From positions 1 through 37,548 of the forward strand of contig JADFPP010000028.1 in assembly GCA_022562275.1 (NCBI GenBank): 37,548 bases of DNA, written 5' to 3'. The notes under the pieces were generated by a model. It was not told the origin of the DNA and searched no databases. It worked only from the letters and a program-made list of their open reading frames with translations. Numbering within the stretch: position 1 is the first letter of the stretch; each line of letters opens with the position of its first letter. This document shows positions 23,492 through 32,347 of the stretch, in pieces. A program made the translations under genes and the position numbers. The stretch is from Bacteroidota bacterium. GTDB lineage: Bacteria; Bacteroidota; Ignavibacteria; Ignavibacteriales; Ignavibacteriaceae.

Positions 23492-25663
23492 TTGATGAAA
23501 CATATATTATCTAAATATGGAATTTTTCTTCCCTTACTCATTACTACTTCATTTAGTATTGCACAGAACAAAAATTTAACTTCCTACCAGTATATCTCAC
23601 CAGTTCCAAATTCAGCATTGCACTTACCGGGAACAAGGATAATCATTCGGGAAGGAAGACAAATTGATCGAGGAACATTATTTAGTAGTAGAATAACAGT
23701 TGTTGGATCCGTTAGCGGGAAACATTTTGGTGAATTGATTCTTTCAGACGACAGTAAAACGATAATCTTTAATCCTTATGAAAAATTTTATCCGGCTGAA
23801 ACTATAAATGTAAATTATGTCGGAGGAATATCTACAGTTAGTGGAGACGAACTGCTTCCATTTAATTTTCATTTTAAGATTAGTGAACGCGACCCTGATA
23901 AAGAATATATTAGAAACTCTGGTGAACTGTTAGAATATGAAGGAAAACCTATTACGCATTCATCCGTAGAAATGGTAAATCTATATTCCTCTGAATTAGA
24001 TGATAATTTACCGGATGATTTCCCAACATTAACTATCAACATTTTCGACAATCCTGATGATAACTATCTATTTCTCTCGCCCTTTGATATTACGGGTACT
24101 CTTGGATATTTGATAATATCCGATAACTACGGAATTCCAATTTACTACAGAAGAACCAACTCACACAAGCATGGATTTCGAGTTCAGCCGAATGGATTGT
24201 TAACATATTTTGATGTAGCAACAAAACGCTTCTATGCTATGGATTCTTCCTATGTAGTAGTTGATACTTTCAAAACGGGTAACGGCTATACAACGGATAT
24301 TCACGAACTTCAAATTTTACCAGATGGTCATGCTTTATTAATGGCTTATGATCCTCAACCGGTAAGAATGGATACGGTTGTTGCTGGAGGGGGTTCTGCT
24401 ACGGTTATAGTTGTTGGTCTTATAATCCAGGAGTTAGATATCAATAAAAATGTTGTCTTTCAATGGCGGAGTTGGGATCATTTTCAGATTACTGATGTAA
24501 CTCAGGATATTGGTCTTGATTGGCCATGGATTGATTATGTTCACGGAAATGCAATTGAATTGGATTACGATGGTAATTTATTAATATCTAGCAGGCATAT
24601 GGATGAGATAACAAAAATAAACCGGCAAACAGGAGAAATTATCTGGCGTCTCGGCGGCAAAAAAGCCAGGAATAATGATTTCACTTTTATTAATGATCCG
24701 ATCACATTTTCACATCAGCATGATATTAGAAGGATGCCAAACGGAAATATAACACTTTTTGATAATGGTAACCTTCATATCCAACAATTTTCAAGAGTAG
24801 TTGAGTATCAACTGGATGAACAAAATAAAATTGCTAATTTAGTGTGGAGTTTTAATTATGATCCGGACATATATTCCTATGCAATGGGAAACGCACAAAG
24901 ACTAACTAATCATAACACAATTATTGGATGGGGTTTACATTCCGGACATTTCAAAGCTATTGATGAAGTAAAAGCCGATGGTACTGTAGTTTTTGAACTT
25001 GCTTTACCCGATAAAGTATTTTCTTATAGAGCTTTTCGTTTTCCCTGGAAGACAAATCTTTTTGTTACTTATCCGGATTCAATTTTTTTCGAATCGATTC
25101 CTGTTGGAAGTTCATCAATAATTACAATAAGCCTTATAAACAACTCAGCAGATACTCTTAACATTACTTCGTTCTACAATAAAGATTCTTCATACTCTGT
25201 TGAAGAAACTGTTCCGTTCAATATTCCACCTTTCGGAACAGTACCTATCGATATAAAATTTGAACCTTTTGAGGATGGATATTTTAAAGATTTTCTGCAT
25301 ATAAGATCAGATACTGAAACAAGCAGAATTGCGCAGGTGATGTTATTGAAAGGGAGAACTGATTCAATTTTTACAAACGTTTCGGATCATGAAATAATAA
25401 ATGACTTTAGTCTTGAGCAAAACTATCCTAATCCATTTAATCCAGCCACAACAATAAAATACCAAATTGCGGAATCCGGGTTAGTAACTCTTAAAGTATA
25501 TAATCTACTTGGGCAAGAAGTAGCAACGTTAGTAAATGAAGAAAAAACTGTTGGATTTTATCGAATTCGGTTTGACGGAAGTAATCTGGCGAGCGGAGTT
25601 TATTTTTACAGACTTCAAGCCGGCAAATTTTCTGATGTTAGGAAATTGTTACTGCTAAAGTAA
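23492..25663 (+). CDS. Arylsulfotransferase-like secreted protein with T9SS domain
   Basis: The 723-residue protein has a signal peptide (IFLPLLITTSFSIAQ). A beta-propeller of the arylsulfotransferase (ASST/Arylsulfotrans) type follows: GIPIYYRRTNSHKHGFRVQP, DIHELQILPDGHALLMAYDP, DYVHGNAIELDYDGNLLISS, TGEIIWRLGGK and SHQHDIRRMPNGNITLFDNG. After it come an Ig-like domain (residues ~530-630) and a T9SS type A sorting domain (EQNYPNPFNPATTIKYQI, final FSDVRKLLLLK). True ASST enzymes move sulfate between phenols; members in this group may have other roles. The product is exported across the outer membrane. Confidence 0.82.
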   Translation: MMKHILSKYGIFLPLLITTSFSIAQNKNLTSYQYISPVPNSALHLPGTRIIIREGRQIDRGTLFSSRITVVGSVSGKHFGELILSDDSKTIIFNPYEKFYPAETINVNYVGGISTVSGDELLPFNFHFKISERDPDKEYIRNSGELLEYEGKPITHSSVEMVNLYSSELDDNLPDDFPTLTINIFDNPDDNYLFLSPFDITGTLGYLIISDNYGIPIYYRRTNSHKHGFRVQPNGLLTYFDVATKRFYAMDSSYVVVDTFKTGNGYTTDIHELQILPDGHALLMAYDPQPVRMDTVVAGGGSATVIVVGLIIQELDINKNVVFQWRSWDHFQITDVTQDIGLDWPWIDYVHGNAIELDYDGNLLISSRHMDEITKINRQTGEIIWRLGGKKARNNDFTFINDPITFSHQHDIRRMPNGNITLFDNGNLHIQQFSRVVEYQLDEQNKIANLVWSFNYDPDIYSYAMGNAQRLTNHNTIIGWGLHSGHFKAIDEVKADGTVVFELALPDKVFSYRAFRFPWKTNLFVTYPDSIFFESIPVGSSSIITISLINNSADTLNITSFYNKDSSYSVEETVPFNIPPFGTVPIDIKFEPFEDGYFKDFLHIRSDTETSRIAQVMLLKGRTDSIFTNVSDHEIINDFSLEQNYPNPFNPATTIKYQIAESGLVTLKVYNLLGQEVATLVNEEKTVGFYRIRFDGSNLASGVYFYRLQAGKFSDVRKLLLLK

Positions 25664-25718
25664 AGAAGTGCTTAGCATGGAAGTAACTTTCCAAAGAGGG
25701 CACCACTCACAATTTTTG

Positions 25719-26117
25719 TTATTTTACTTTTGCCCGAATTATTATACTTCCTGCATTTTTAAAGTGCAGTTTAAATTCAATCTCATCACTTTTTTTGATA
25801 TCTCTCTTTAGTTTCATTACCATTATGTGATAACCACCGGGCTTTAGCTCAAGTGAAGATTCCGGTTCAATAACAAATTCCCCAACTTCTCTCATTCCCA
25901 TCAATTCATCTTTTGCATATGTTTCGTGCAACTGGATCATACTACTAATATCGGAAGTAATTTTGTAGAGTGTATCCGGTTTATCGGTCGGATTCTCTAC
26001 TTCAAAATACAGTGCGGTTCCCATACCTTTTGCTCCGGGTCTCAGCCATTGATTTTTAACTTGTAAGATATTCCCCTGCGAATAGAATAAGATTAAAAAT
26101 GCAAATAAAGTAATCAT
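25719..26117 (-). CDS. Copper chaperone PCu(A)C
   Basis: The 132-residue exported protein has the complete PCu(A)C metal motif. His64, Met75 (ten residues between), His97 (21 between) and Met99 fit H-X10-M-X21-H-X-M. The N-terminus is hydrophobic (ITLFAFLILFYSQG). It delivers Cu(I) to the CuA/CuB sites of cytochrome c oxidase in the periplasm. Its start overlaps the end of the SCO gene (TGATG), so both copper-delivery proteins are made together. Confidence 0.9.
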   Translation of the reverse strand: MITLFAFLILFYSQGNILQVKNQWLRPGAKGMGTALYFEVENPTDKPDTLYKITSDISSMIQLHETYAKDELMGMREVGEFVIEPESSLELKPGGYHIMVMKLKRDIKKSDEIEFKLHFKNAGSIIIRAKVK

Positions 26118-26713
26118 CAGTATTTTCCTAAAGTTTTAATGTCGTTATAAAGTTCATCAAGATTTACGGTGCTGCCCATATAATTTTTTCTCAAATGGCC
26201 CTTTTGATCAATCAAAGAAATTCTATCGGTATGCATTACATAGTAATTTAGTTCACCATTATCTGTGTAAGATGAATCAGTTGGTATTGCCAAAATATCA
26301 AGTCGCTTTAATAAGGGATTTGTATTTTGTTTTGTATTCCACAGTAACGACCAATTATCAAATTCAATATCTCTTATTTGTGCGAACTTTTTTAACATGG
26401 AGGGATAATCTCTATCGGGGTCAAAAGTAAGCAGAACAAAATTTACATTCTCAATTCCGTCCTTATTCAATCTTTGGTCGGTTAAAAACATATTGTGTGT
26501 TGTCATTGGGCAAATGTCAGGACAATGCGTATAAATAAAACCAATAACTGTAATTCTACCCAGGTTGATTCCGGGGAAACTAATTTCAACGCTATCCTGG
26601 TTAAAAAAATTATAATTTTGTTTTGTCAGGTCTTTGTTCAATGGAAATTCACTCTGACAACCGATTAATATTAGAACGGCAGATACAGTTATTGAGTAAA
26701 TAAATAGTTTCAT
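26117..26713 (-). CDS. SCO1/SenC family copper protein
   Basis: The 198-residue lipoprotein (lipobox LILIGCQ) has a thioredoxin-like fold and the SCO copper site: Cys64 and Cys68 in THCPDICPMT, and His161 in YVMHTDRISLID. FDPDRDYPSMLKKFA is the family's conserved loop. It binds copper and matures the CuA centre of cytochrome c oxidase. It is the first gene of a two-gene operon with PCu(A)C, on the minus strand. Confidence 0.93.
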   Translation of the reverse strand: MKLFIYSITVSAVLILIGCQSEFPLNKDLTKQNYNFFNQDSVEISFPGINLGRITVIGFIYTHCPDICPMTTHNMFLTDQRLNKDGIENVNFVLLTFDPDRDYPSMLKKFAQIRDIEFDNWSLLWNTKQNTNPLLKRLDILAIPTDSSYTDNGELNYYVMHTDRISLIDQKGHLRKNYMGSTVNLDELYNDIKTLGKY

Positions 26714-26824
26714 AAAATAAAAGTATTGTTTCTCTAAAATATATTTTTTGTGGAATAAAAACTATCAATTTTATATTCGTAATTGAAATTTTGATTTACG
26801 AAATGGACAAAAATTAATTTAACA

Positions 26825-27778
26825 GTGCAAAACTTACGTGATAAAATAATACTTCCTTTCAGCTTTTGCCGCTTCGATGAAGATAAGCCGAAATTGTTTT
26901 TAATTGATCTGAACAGAAAAACAAAATGGCTTACGTTTGCAAGAATTCCTTACGAGTATGAACTGAAAAGTTTTCTGGAAGAGAATCTCTATCATACTAC
27001 TGAAGGATTATTAATTGATGGATGTAACGAAGGAGTAGCATTTGAGCTATTGAATAACGGGTACGAGATTTTGAAAACAGGGCAGGAAGCAATTCTAAAT
27101 CTTCAATATGATCATTTTAAAAAGAAATCTCTTAAGGAACTGATAAGACGAGGTAACAGGGGAAAACAATTTGAAGAAATTCCTTTTTCATCGGAGATGA
27201 AATATCGTATGCAAAAATTTAAATATGAATGTACGCACGGAAACGAACCGCAGCTAAAATATCTCTTCAGCGATGATTTTGAATCATTCAACCGTTTGTT
27301 TGTAATTAAGGATGACATGTCCCTTCGGGGAAAAGATGTTTGGTATGGTGCATTTATGCTTTCCCATAAGGAAAAGGATTATGCTCAGACCGAATTAATA
27401 TTACGCCGCAAGCACGCACCTGTGGGAGTTATGGAAGCATTGATCTATTCAATCTTTAACATTTTAAAGAAGGAAGGTTATGAATACTGGAGTCTTGGTG
27501 GTGTACCTTTTACTGTTTATGAAGATACATTATTTTCAAAAGAAGGAGTGATCAATTTTATCGGCAGAAGATTAAGATTCGCTTACAATTACAAAGGATT
27601 GTTTTTCTTTAAAAATAAATTTAGTCCAATTTGGATTGATTACTATTTTTGTGTTAGACCCAGATTAACTTTATTTATGTCAATTAAAATTTTGATTGTT
27701 ACTAACTTACACAAGCTAATAATAAAGAAAATTCCAAATTTGTTATTCTTTGGAATAGTAAAAGTTAAAGCACAATAA
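26825..27778 (+). CDS. DUF2156 protein (MprF C-terminal-like acyltransferase fold)
   Basis: The 317-residue protein matches the soluble GNAT-like C-terminal domain of lysyl-phosphatidylglycerol synthases (DUF2156/LPG_synthase_C). Diagnostic parts are KSLKELIRRGNRGKQFEEIP, the ELILRRKHAPVGVMEALIY block, YEYWSLGGVPF and RRLRFAYNYKGLFFFKNKF. It lacks the membrane flippase half, so the acceptor and donor are unknown. The start is GTG at 26825. It stands divergently from the SCO/PCu(A)C pair. Confidence 0.8.
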   Translation: MQNLRDKIILPFSFCRFDEDKPKLFLIDLNRKTKWLTFARIPYEYELKSFLEENLYHTTEGLLIDGCNEGVAFELLNNGYEILKTGQEAILNLQYDHFKKKSLKELIRRGNRGKQFEEIPFSSEMKYRMQKFKYECTHGNEPQLKYLFSDDFESFNRLFVIKDDMSLRGKDVWYGAFMLSHKEKDYAQTELILRRKHAPVGVMEALIYSIFNILKKEGYEYWSLGGVPFTVYEDTLFSKEGVINFIGRRLRFAYNYKGLFFFKNKFSPIWIDYYFCVRPRLTLFMSIKILIVTNLHKLIIKKIPNLLFFGIVKVKAQ

Positions 27779-27976
27779 ATGAATCAACGAAAAAATAATT
27801 ATTACTCTTTGTGTGATACGCCAGCAATAGAATTTCAATTTCCGGTATAAGAACATCGGAACAAATTGTAAAATATACACAACAACTTATTGAACAAATA
27901 CTGAATGAATTACTTGAACAATAATAATTAATGATTAGCGAATTCGCGGCTGATTTGTTGCCGCTAATGCGCGAAT
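27779..27976. other. Gene fragment and inverted repeat after the DUF2156 gene
   Basis: A plus-strand frame (27817-27924) reads SISGIRTSEQIVKYTQQL then IEQILNELLEQ and stop, without a start. It looks like the 3' end of a lost gene, not identified. TTAGCGAATTCGCGGC (27935-27950) and GCCGCTAATGCGCGAA (27960-27975) form an imperfect hairpin. Confidence 0.45.
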
Positions 27977-27980
27977 AAAT

Positions 27981-28148
27981 TTAATCTTCTAATGTAAAGC
28001 CAATTTTAATTGTAACCTGGTAGTACACAACAGCATTGTTTTCGATATAACCTCTTTGTTCAGTAACAACAAACCATCTCATACATTTCTCGCTTTGGGT
28101 TACTTTTGTAACTGCATTCCGTATTGCCTCATAAATACTTTTAAACCA
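27981..28148 (-). pseudogene. Dodecin remnant 1
   Basis: The minus-strand frame reads FKSIYEAIRNAVTKV, then MRWFVVTEQRGYIENNAVVY and YQVTIKIGFTLED with a TAA. This is the central helix and both C-terminal strands of a dodecin, the flavin-storage dodecamer subunit. The usual N-terminal strand with its start is missing: upstream the frame meets a stop, and the neighbouring frame (TISTTDYFGLK) looks like the shifted continuation. It is therefore frameshifted and truncated. Confidence 0.75.
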
Positions 28149-28225
28149 AAATAATCAGTTGTTGATATTGTCCGGATATATATCTAAATTCAGTACTAAA
28201 TTACGACAAATTATAGGACAATAAA

Positions 28226-28516
28226 ATGAGAGAAATATCTGTTTCCAGTGATATTATTCCAGTAGGGGAGTTCAAGGCAGGTCTCGCAAAATATCTTAAA
28301 GAGGTACAACAAAAAAAGAACTCGTTAATCATTACACAAAACGGCAAGCCCGCCGGCGTACTTATCTCACCATCCGAGTTTGATAAATTGAGACACGCCA
28401 AATTATTTTTTGAATCAGTATCCCGTGGTTTATCCGATTCTGAGAAAGGTAAAGTGCTTTCAACTTCAAAACTCAAAAGTGAGTTAAAGAAAATAAGGAC
28501 AAAAAGAGAAGCTTGA
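28226..28516 (+). CDS. Phd/YefM-family antitoxin
   Basis: The 96-residue protein has the Phd/YefM fold: IIPVGEFKAGLAKYLKEVQ, SLIITQNGKPAGVLISPSEF and then a charged helical C-terminus for toxin binding. It is followed by an overlapping toxin gene (TTGA). The antitoxin itself is intact. It would bind its own promoter and neutralise the partner, but the partner is broken here, so it may be an orphan or may act against a toxin encoded elsewhere. Confidence 0.9.
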   Translation: MREISVSSDIIPVGEFKAGLAKYLKEVQQKKNSLIITQNGKPAGVLISPSEFDKLRHAKLFFESVSRGLSDSEKGKVLSTSKLKSELKKIRTKREA

Positions 28517-28801
28517 GATTACTCTGGACAGAAGAAGCTTTATTACGCCTCAAGGAAATCGAAGAATACATTGCACAGGATAATCCAAAGGCGGCTGCTG
28601 AATTTGTTGATAAATTAATATCTCTTGCAGAAACAATTACGGATAAGCCGGAAAAAGGAAGAATAGTTCCGGAACTCTCGATAGAATTACAGAATAGTCT
28701 ATCTCATTAGGAAAAAATCTATCGACGTACTTACAGTTTTTGAGGGACATCAATTATTGAAAAAAGAAGAAATTATCAGAAGTATCAATCCTCTAATGTA
28801 A
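28513..28801 (+). pseudogene. ParE/RelE-family toxin, frameshifted
   Basis: The first 65 codons read as a ParE/RelE toxin start (LLWTEEALLRLKEIEEYIAQ, PEKGRIVPELS) but run into a TAG at 28708-28710. The normal C-terminal half is present in another frame directly after GAAT (28690s): YRIVYLIRKKSIDVLTVFEG, HQLLKKEEIIR, ending at TAA 28799-28801. About nine residues normally found between the halves are missing. A small deletion that was not a multiple of three seems to have inactivated the gene. The start is TTG, overlapping the antitoxin stop. Confidence 0.85.
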
Positions 28802-28933
28802 ATCCAACTTTTATTGTAACCTGATAGTAAGCAACAGCGTTGTTTTCGATATAACCTCTTTATTCTGTAACAACAAACCATCTCATATTTCTTACAGACT
28901 TTGCTGCTTTATTTACAGCATTTTCCATCCCCA
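28785..28933 (-). pseudogene. Dodecin remnant 2
   Basis: The minus-strand frame reads MENAVNKAAKSVRNMRWFVV, TE, an in-frame TAA, then RGYIENNAVAYYQVTIKVGF and TLED with TGA. It is closely similar to remnant 1, but carries an internal stop and lacks the N-terminal strand. Its 3' end overlaps the broken toxin. The two dodecin pieces flank the antitoxin/toxin pair. Confidence 0.78.
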
Positions 28934-29058
28934 ATAGAAAAGTTACAAGAAATAATTTGGATTTATTGTTAATTGCTCAAGTATTTGAAGGCGATCCGTT
29001 GACTGAATTTGGGGATTTCGGACGTTCCTTTTACTTCAGGTTAAAATTTTCCTATTAG
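28927..29058 (+). pseudogene. C-terminal piece of an outer-membrane barrel (TonB-receptor-like)
   Basis: A plus-strand frame without a start reads NNLDLLLIAQVFEGDPLTEF, GDFGRSFYFRLKFSY and stops at 29056-29058. The GRSFYFRLKFSY ending with a terminal aromatic residue is typical of the last strands of TonB-dependent receptors. It begins where dodecin remnant 2 is cut off, so this may be a deletion junction. Confidence 0.5.
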
Positions 29059-29296
29059 CATCTGAAATCTTTGCCTGTTAAAAAATTAATATCTTTTCTT
29101 GTATCAGTTTAACAATTTCATTAAGTTTTCATTACTTAAAAGCACAAGACTAACTTACAACAAGATTAATGGAATTATTATCTTATATTATTTTGATAAT
29201 TGGGTTATCCATTCAGAGGGATTACTATTCCGTAAAATTGTTAGGGGATGGTTTGTCAAATCATTTTTAATTTAATTTTTTTTATTAGGAAGCATT
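29059..29296. other. Intergenic region before the lipoprotein gene
   Basis: The sequence is AT-rich with no gene or repeat that I can support. TTAGGAAGC near 29285 probably provides the ribosome site of the next gene. Confidence 0.5.
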
Positions 29297-29992
29297 ATGA
29301 TGAAAAAATTAACTCTTTTCTTTTCAATTTTATTATTCATCTTCTTTACCGGGTGTGACAAATCAAGTAAAGATGATACCAATCAGGAATCTTCTCCAAA
29401 AGTAACTAATAACAATGATTCTGATGATAAGCAGGTAGATAAAAACATAAATGGAGATTATGATGATTTTACTGAAAGTATGAAGAAATTCGGAGATATG
29501 ATGTCAGGTGGAGAAAAAGTTGAAGTTGTAAATTTCAGGAAGCTGAAGGAAATACTTCCCGAAGAACTTGATGATATGAAGCGAACCGGTTTTAGCGGTG
29601 AAAAAACAAATTCATTTGGTATTAAAATCTCAAAAGCTGAAGGCAAATACAAATCCGAAGACAACAAACAAAGGATTGAAATTACAATTATAGATATGGG
29701 AAGTATGAAAGGTTTTGCAGGAATGACTGCTTTCGCCTGGTCGTGGGCAGAAATTGATAAAGAATCAGATGATGGTTTTGAAAGGACTTTCGGATATAAG
29801 GGGCATAAAGCTTTTGAAAAATACAGCACCAAATATCAGAATGGAGAAGTACAGGTACTTGTTGCAAAAAGATTTATGGTAGAGGTTAAGGGCAACGATG
29901 TACCGATGGAAAAAATTCGTTCAGCTCTTGAAGAAGTTAATATTGGTGATCTGGAGAATATGAAAGGCGAAGGAGTAAAGAAAGACGAATAA
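29297..29992 (+). CDS. Conserved lipoprotein of unknown function
   Basis: The 231-residue protein has a lipobox (FIFFTGCDKSS), a low-complexity Asp/Asn/Lys-rich linker (residues ~25-60), and then a folded domain: ILPEELDDMKRTGFSGEKTN, FGIKISKAEGKYKSEDNKQR, IEITIIDMGSMKGFAGMTAF, RTFGYKGHKAFEKY and VLVAKRFMVEVKGNDV. Similar lipoproteins occur in Bacteroidota, but I know no function for them. The next gene, a Yip1-type membrane protein, lies 45 bp downstream and may be in the same transcript. Confidence 0.75.
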   Translation: MMKKLTLFFSILLFIFFTGCDKSSKDDTNQESSPKVTNNNDSDDKQVDKNINGDYDDFTESMKKFGDMMSGGEKVEVVNFRKLKEILPEELDDMKRTGFSGEKTNSFGIKISKAEGKYKSEDNKQRIEITIIDMGSMKGFAGMTAFAWSWAEIDKESDDGFERTFGYKGHKAFEKYSTKYQNGEVQVLVAKRFMVEVKGNDVPMEKIRSALEEVNIGDLENMKGEGVKKDE

Positions 29993-30037
29993 AGCAATAC
30001 AAAATATTTCTATTCAATTAATAAAAGGAGAAGAAGT

Positions 30038-30628
30038 ATGAATTTAATTGACAGGGCTAAAAATATTATTACAAGTCCTAAAACCGAATGGGATGTAGTG
30101 GCAAATGAAGAGCCCAACATTCAACAGATAATAACCGGTTATGTAATTCCTTTAGCACTCATTTCTGCCATAGCAAGTTTTGTAGGCTATGGGTTAGTTG
30201 GAGCTCCATTCTTGGGAGCATCAGTAACATGGGGTATTGTACAGGCGATTATTGTTATTTTTACAGCAGTATTGGTAGTAATTATTGCCGCGTTTGTTGT
30301 TGATGCACTTGCTCCAAGTTTTGGGTCTCAAAAAAATATGGGTCGAGCCGTTCAGTTAATTGCTTACTCTATAACTCCGGCCTGGATAGGAGGGATTTTT
30401 AATATTTATCCCCCATTGGGTATCATTGGAGCACTCTTTGGATTATTCGGATTGTATTTGTTATACCTAGGTTTCACCCCATTAATGCAAACTCCTGAAG
30501 ATAAAAAGGTCGGTTATATTATCGTTTCAATAGTAGTTTTGATTGTTGTTTATATCGTACTAGGAGTAATCTTATCAGCTATCTTTTTGGGGATATTTGG
30601 TTTATCAATGCTTAGTGCTTATGGTTAA
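30038..30628 (+). CDS. Yip1-family membrane protein
   Basis: The 196-residue protein starts with the Yip1 lead helix (LIDRAKNIITSPKTEWDVVA), followed by five hydrophobic segments, including VPLALISAI-type, VQAIIVIFTAVLVVIIAAF, and a last YIIVSIVVLIVVYIVLGVIL. The SQKNMGRAVQLIAYSITPAW block is diagnostic. It is an integral inner-membrane protein of unknown function. A strong ribosome site (AAAGGAGAAG) precedes the ATG. Confidence 0.85.
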   Translation: MNLIDRAKNIITSPKTEWDVVANEEPNIQQIITGYVIPLALISAIASFVGYGLVGAPFLGASVTWGIVQAIIVIFTAVLVVIIAAFVVDALAPSFGSQKNMGRAVQLIAYSITPAWIGGIFNIYPPLGIIGALFGLFGLYLLYLGFTPLMQTPEDKKVGYIIVSIVVLIVVYIVLGVILSAIFLGIFGLSMLSAYG

Positions 30629-30651
30629 TAAAAATGATTAAGAATAAAAAA

Positions 30652-30678
30652 TGCTTGCCTGATATTTTCGGGCAAGCA
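30652..30678. terminator. Bidirectional terminator between convergent genes
   Basis: TGCTTGCC and GGGCAAGCA form an 8-bp stem, with an A-run on the left that gives a T-run on the minus strand. It lies between the Yip1 gene (plus) and the TPR gene (minus). Confidence 0.75.
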
Positions 30679-30712
30679 CTTATTAATTATTCATTTAAGT
30701 ATTTTTTTCAGA

Positions 30713-31945
30713 TCACTTTTTTATTTGTTTCTCGATTTCCCTAATTTCCTCTTTGGCTTCAATCTTTTTGTAATATTCCAAAGCATTGGTAAAGTATTTA
30801 TTGCTTTTTTTATTATCATTAGTAAGCTTGAATAAAATTCCTAATTCATACGATGTTTCGGCGTAGTTTAGCTTATTTCCGGTTTCGCTGTTTAATCGAA
30901 GGCTTGTGAGCAGGTAATTTTCTGCCACATCAAAGTTATTTTTATTTCTTTGAATTATTCCTTTTATCTTATAAACTTCAGCAATAGTTATTTTGTCATT
31001 CAGTTTATATGCAACTTCCATAGATTTTTCTGCAAATGCATTTGCCAGTTCATAATCAGATAGCTGGGTATAAACATAAGATTTACTCAGATATATGATT
31101 CCAATCGACTGAAGATAATTAATACTTAATGCAGCTTGTAAACCCGAATCAAATTCACTTATGGCAGTTTGATAATCTTTCTTTTTAGTATAAACCATGC
31201 CTATATCCTGTCGTACCTCTGCAACTCTTCTTACATCCTCAACTTTTTCAAAATTGAATAAAGCTCTTCTAAAATAAGATAATGCCGCATCGTAATTGCT
31301 TTGAATATTGCTGATAATACCAAGATTTATCTCTATCTTTCCTCTTAAAGCATTATCCGGCTCATCTTCAAGAGATGCTAATGATTTTTCAAAATGTTCA
31401 ACTGCCTTATCAAGTTCACCCTTATCACCAAAAATAGTCCCCATCAGGTTTTCACATTCTGCATTACCTTTTACATCATTCTCCTCTTTAAAAAGTTCAT
31501 CAGCTTTACCGATATAATTAAAACTCAATTCCCATTGAGCCTGTCTGCTGTAAACATCACCCATCCTAAGAAAAGCATTGGCTGCAATGTTATTCATTTT
31601 GGGTGTGCTTTCTGAAGAGCGAGCCAATTTTTCGTGAATGTCAAGTGCCGTAGCAAATTCACCACTTACAATGGTTGACTGACCTAAATATAAAAGCAAG
31701 TCTATAAATTTTTCTTCGGGAAGTTTATTTTCTGCAAAGGTTATTAGCAGATCAACATAAGAACGTGTTCTAACACCACTTTGTAAGTCTACATCAAATT
31801 GATCTTTGAAGTTTTTGTCTTCGGATAATGATGGCTGAACTTCTTGTAAAAACTTTGTATTAAACTCTTCTGCTTCTGCGTTTGTAAAGAAGTTCTTTAA
31901 AACCTCTTCAATTAACGTATCTGTATTTGGATTTTTTTGATTCAA
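30713..31945 (-). CDS. Tetratricopeptide-repeat protein
   Basis: The 410-residue protein has no signal peptide and at least seven TPR units from about residue 85 onward. Examples are AANAFLRMGDVYSRQAQWEL, ENLMGTIFGDKGELDKAVEHF, NLGIISNIQSNYDAALSYF, RQDIGMVYTKKKDYQTAISEF and YELGILFKLTNDNKKSNKYF. The N-terminal 80 residues are a helical region without repeats. It is presumably a cytoplasmic scaffold. It stands alone on the minus strand, so the partner is not indicated by context. Confidence 0.88.
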   Translation of the reverse strand: MNQKNPNTDTLIEEVLKNFFTNAEAEEFNTKFLQEVQPSLSEDKNFKDQFDVDLQSGVRTRSYVDLLITFAENKLPEEKFIDLLLYLGQSTIVSGEFATALDIHEKLARSSESTPKMNNIAANAFLRMGDVYSRQAQWELSFNYIGKADELFKEENDVKGNAECENLMGTIFGDKGELDKAVEHFEKSLASLEDEPDNALRGKIEINLGIISNIQSNYDAALSYFRRALFNFEKVEDVRRVAEVRQDIGMVYTKKKDYQTAISEFDSGLQAALSINYLQSIGIIYLSKSYVYTQLSDYELANAFAEKSMEVAYKLNDKITIAEVYKIKGIIQRNKNNFDVAENYLLTSLRLNSETGNKLNYAETSYELGILFKLTNDNKKSNKYFTNALEYYKKIEAKEEIREIEKQIKK

Positions 31946-32197
31946 TTAATTTTGGTTTATAATAGCTTTATCTCATAAATAAATTGTTGCCTAATTTGCC
32001 ATCACTCCCTTTTTTTCACCGCAATATATTTACAACCCTTATGCCAGTACCTATAATTCAGATAGATGAGTAAGCAATATATGATAATCTTTTGAAAAGT
32101 AATAATTACTTAACATTGTTAGAAAATCTTACGAAATTAAAAGATTTTTTGCTGTTTTAATTTGAGAAGTTATCAAAAAAAGATATAGTTTTTTTGT

Positions 32198-32347
32198 TCA
32201 GATTAATATCTGCAATACGGGCATAATGAAAGGTTTCCGATATGATTCATCTTCATTTTCATAATATATTAATGAATACATTTCAAATTCAGATTTCATT
32301 TTGAGATTTTCAGTGGAAGGGAAAACTGTTCTGACAATAATTTTCAT
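32198..32347 (-). CDS. Small ORF coupled to the isochorismatase gene
   Basis: A 49-residue ORF starts at an ATG that overlaps the isochorismatase stop (ATGA on the minus strand) and ends at TGA 32198-32200. The product starts MKIIVRTVFPSTENLKMKSE, continues FEMYSLIYYENEDESYRKPF and ends IMPVLQILI. It has no membrane segment and does not match a family I know. The exact stop-start overlap is the main support. Confidence 0.5.
   Translation of the reverse strand: MKIIVRTVFPSTENLKMKSEFEMYSLIYYENEDESYRKPFIMPVLQILI

Noticed and set aside
27779-27850. A 22-codon ORF right after the DUF2156 stop
   Set aside because: It starts with ATG but is very short, with no ribosome site or similarity; the other frame of the same stretch looks more like a gene fragment.
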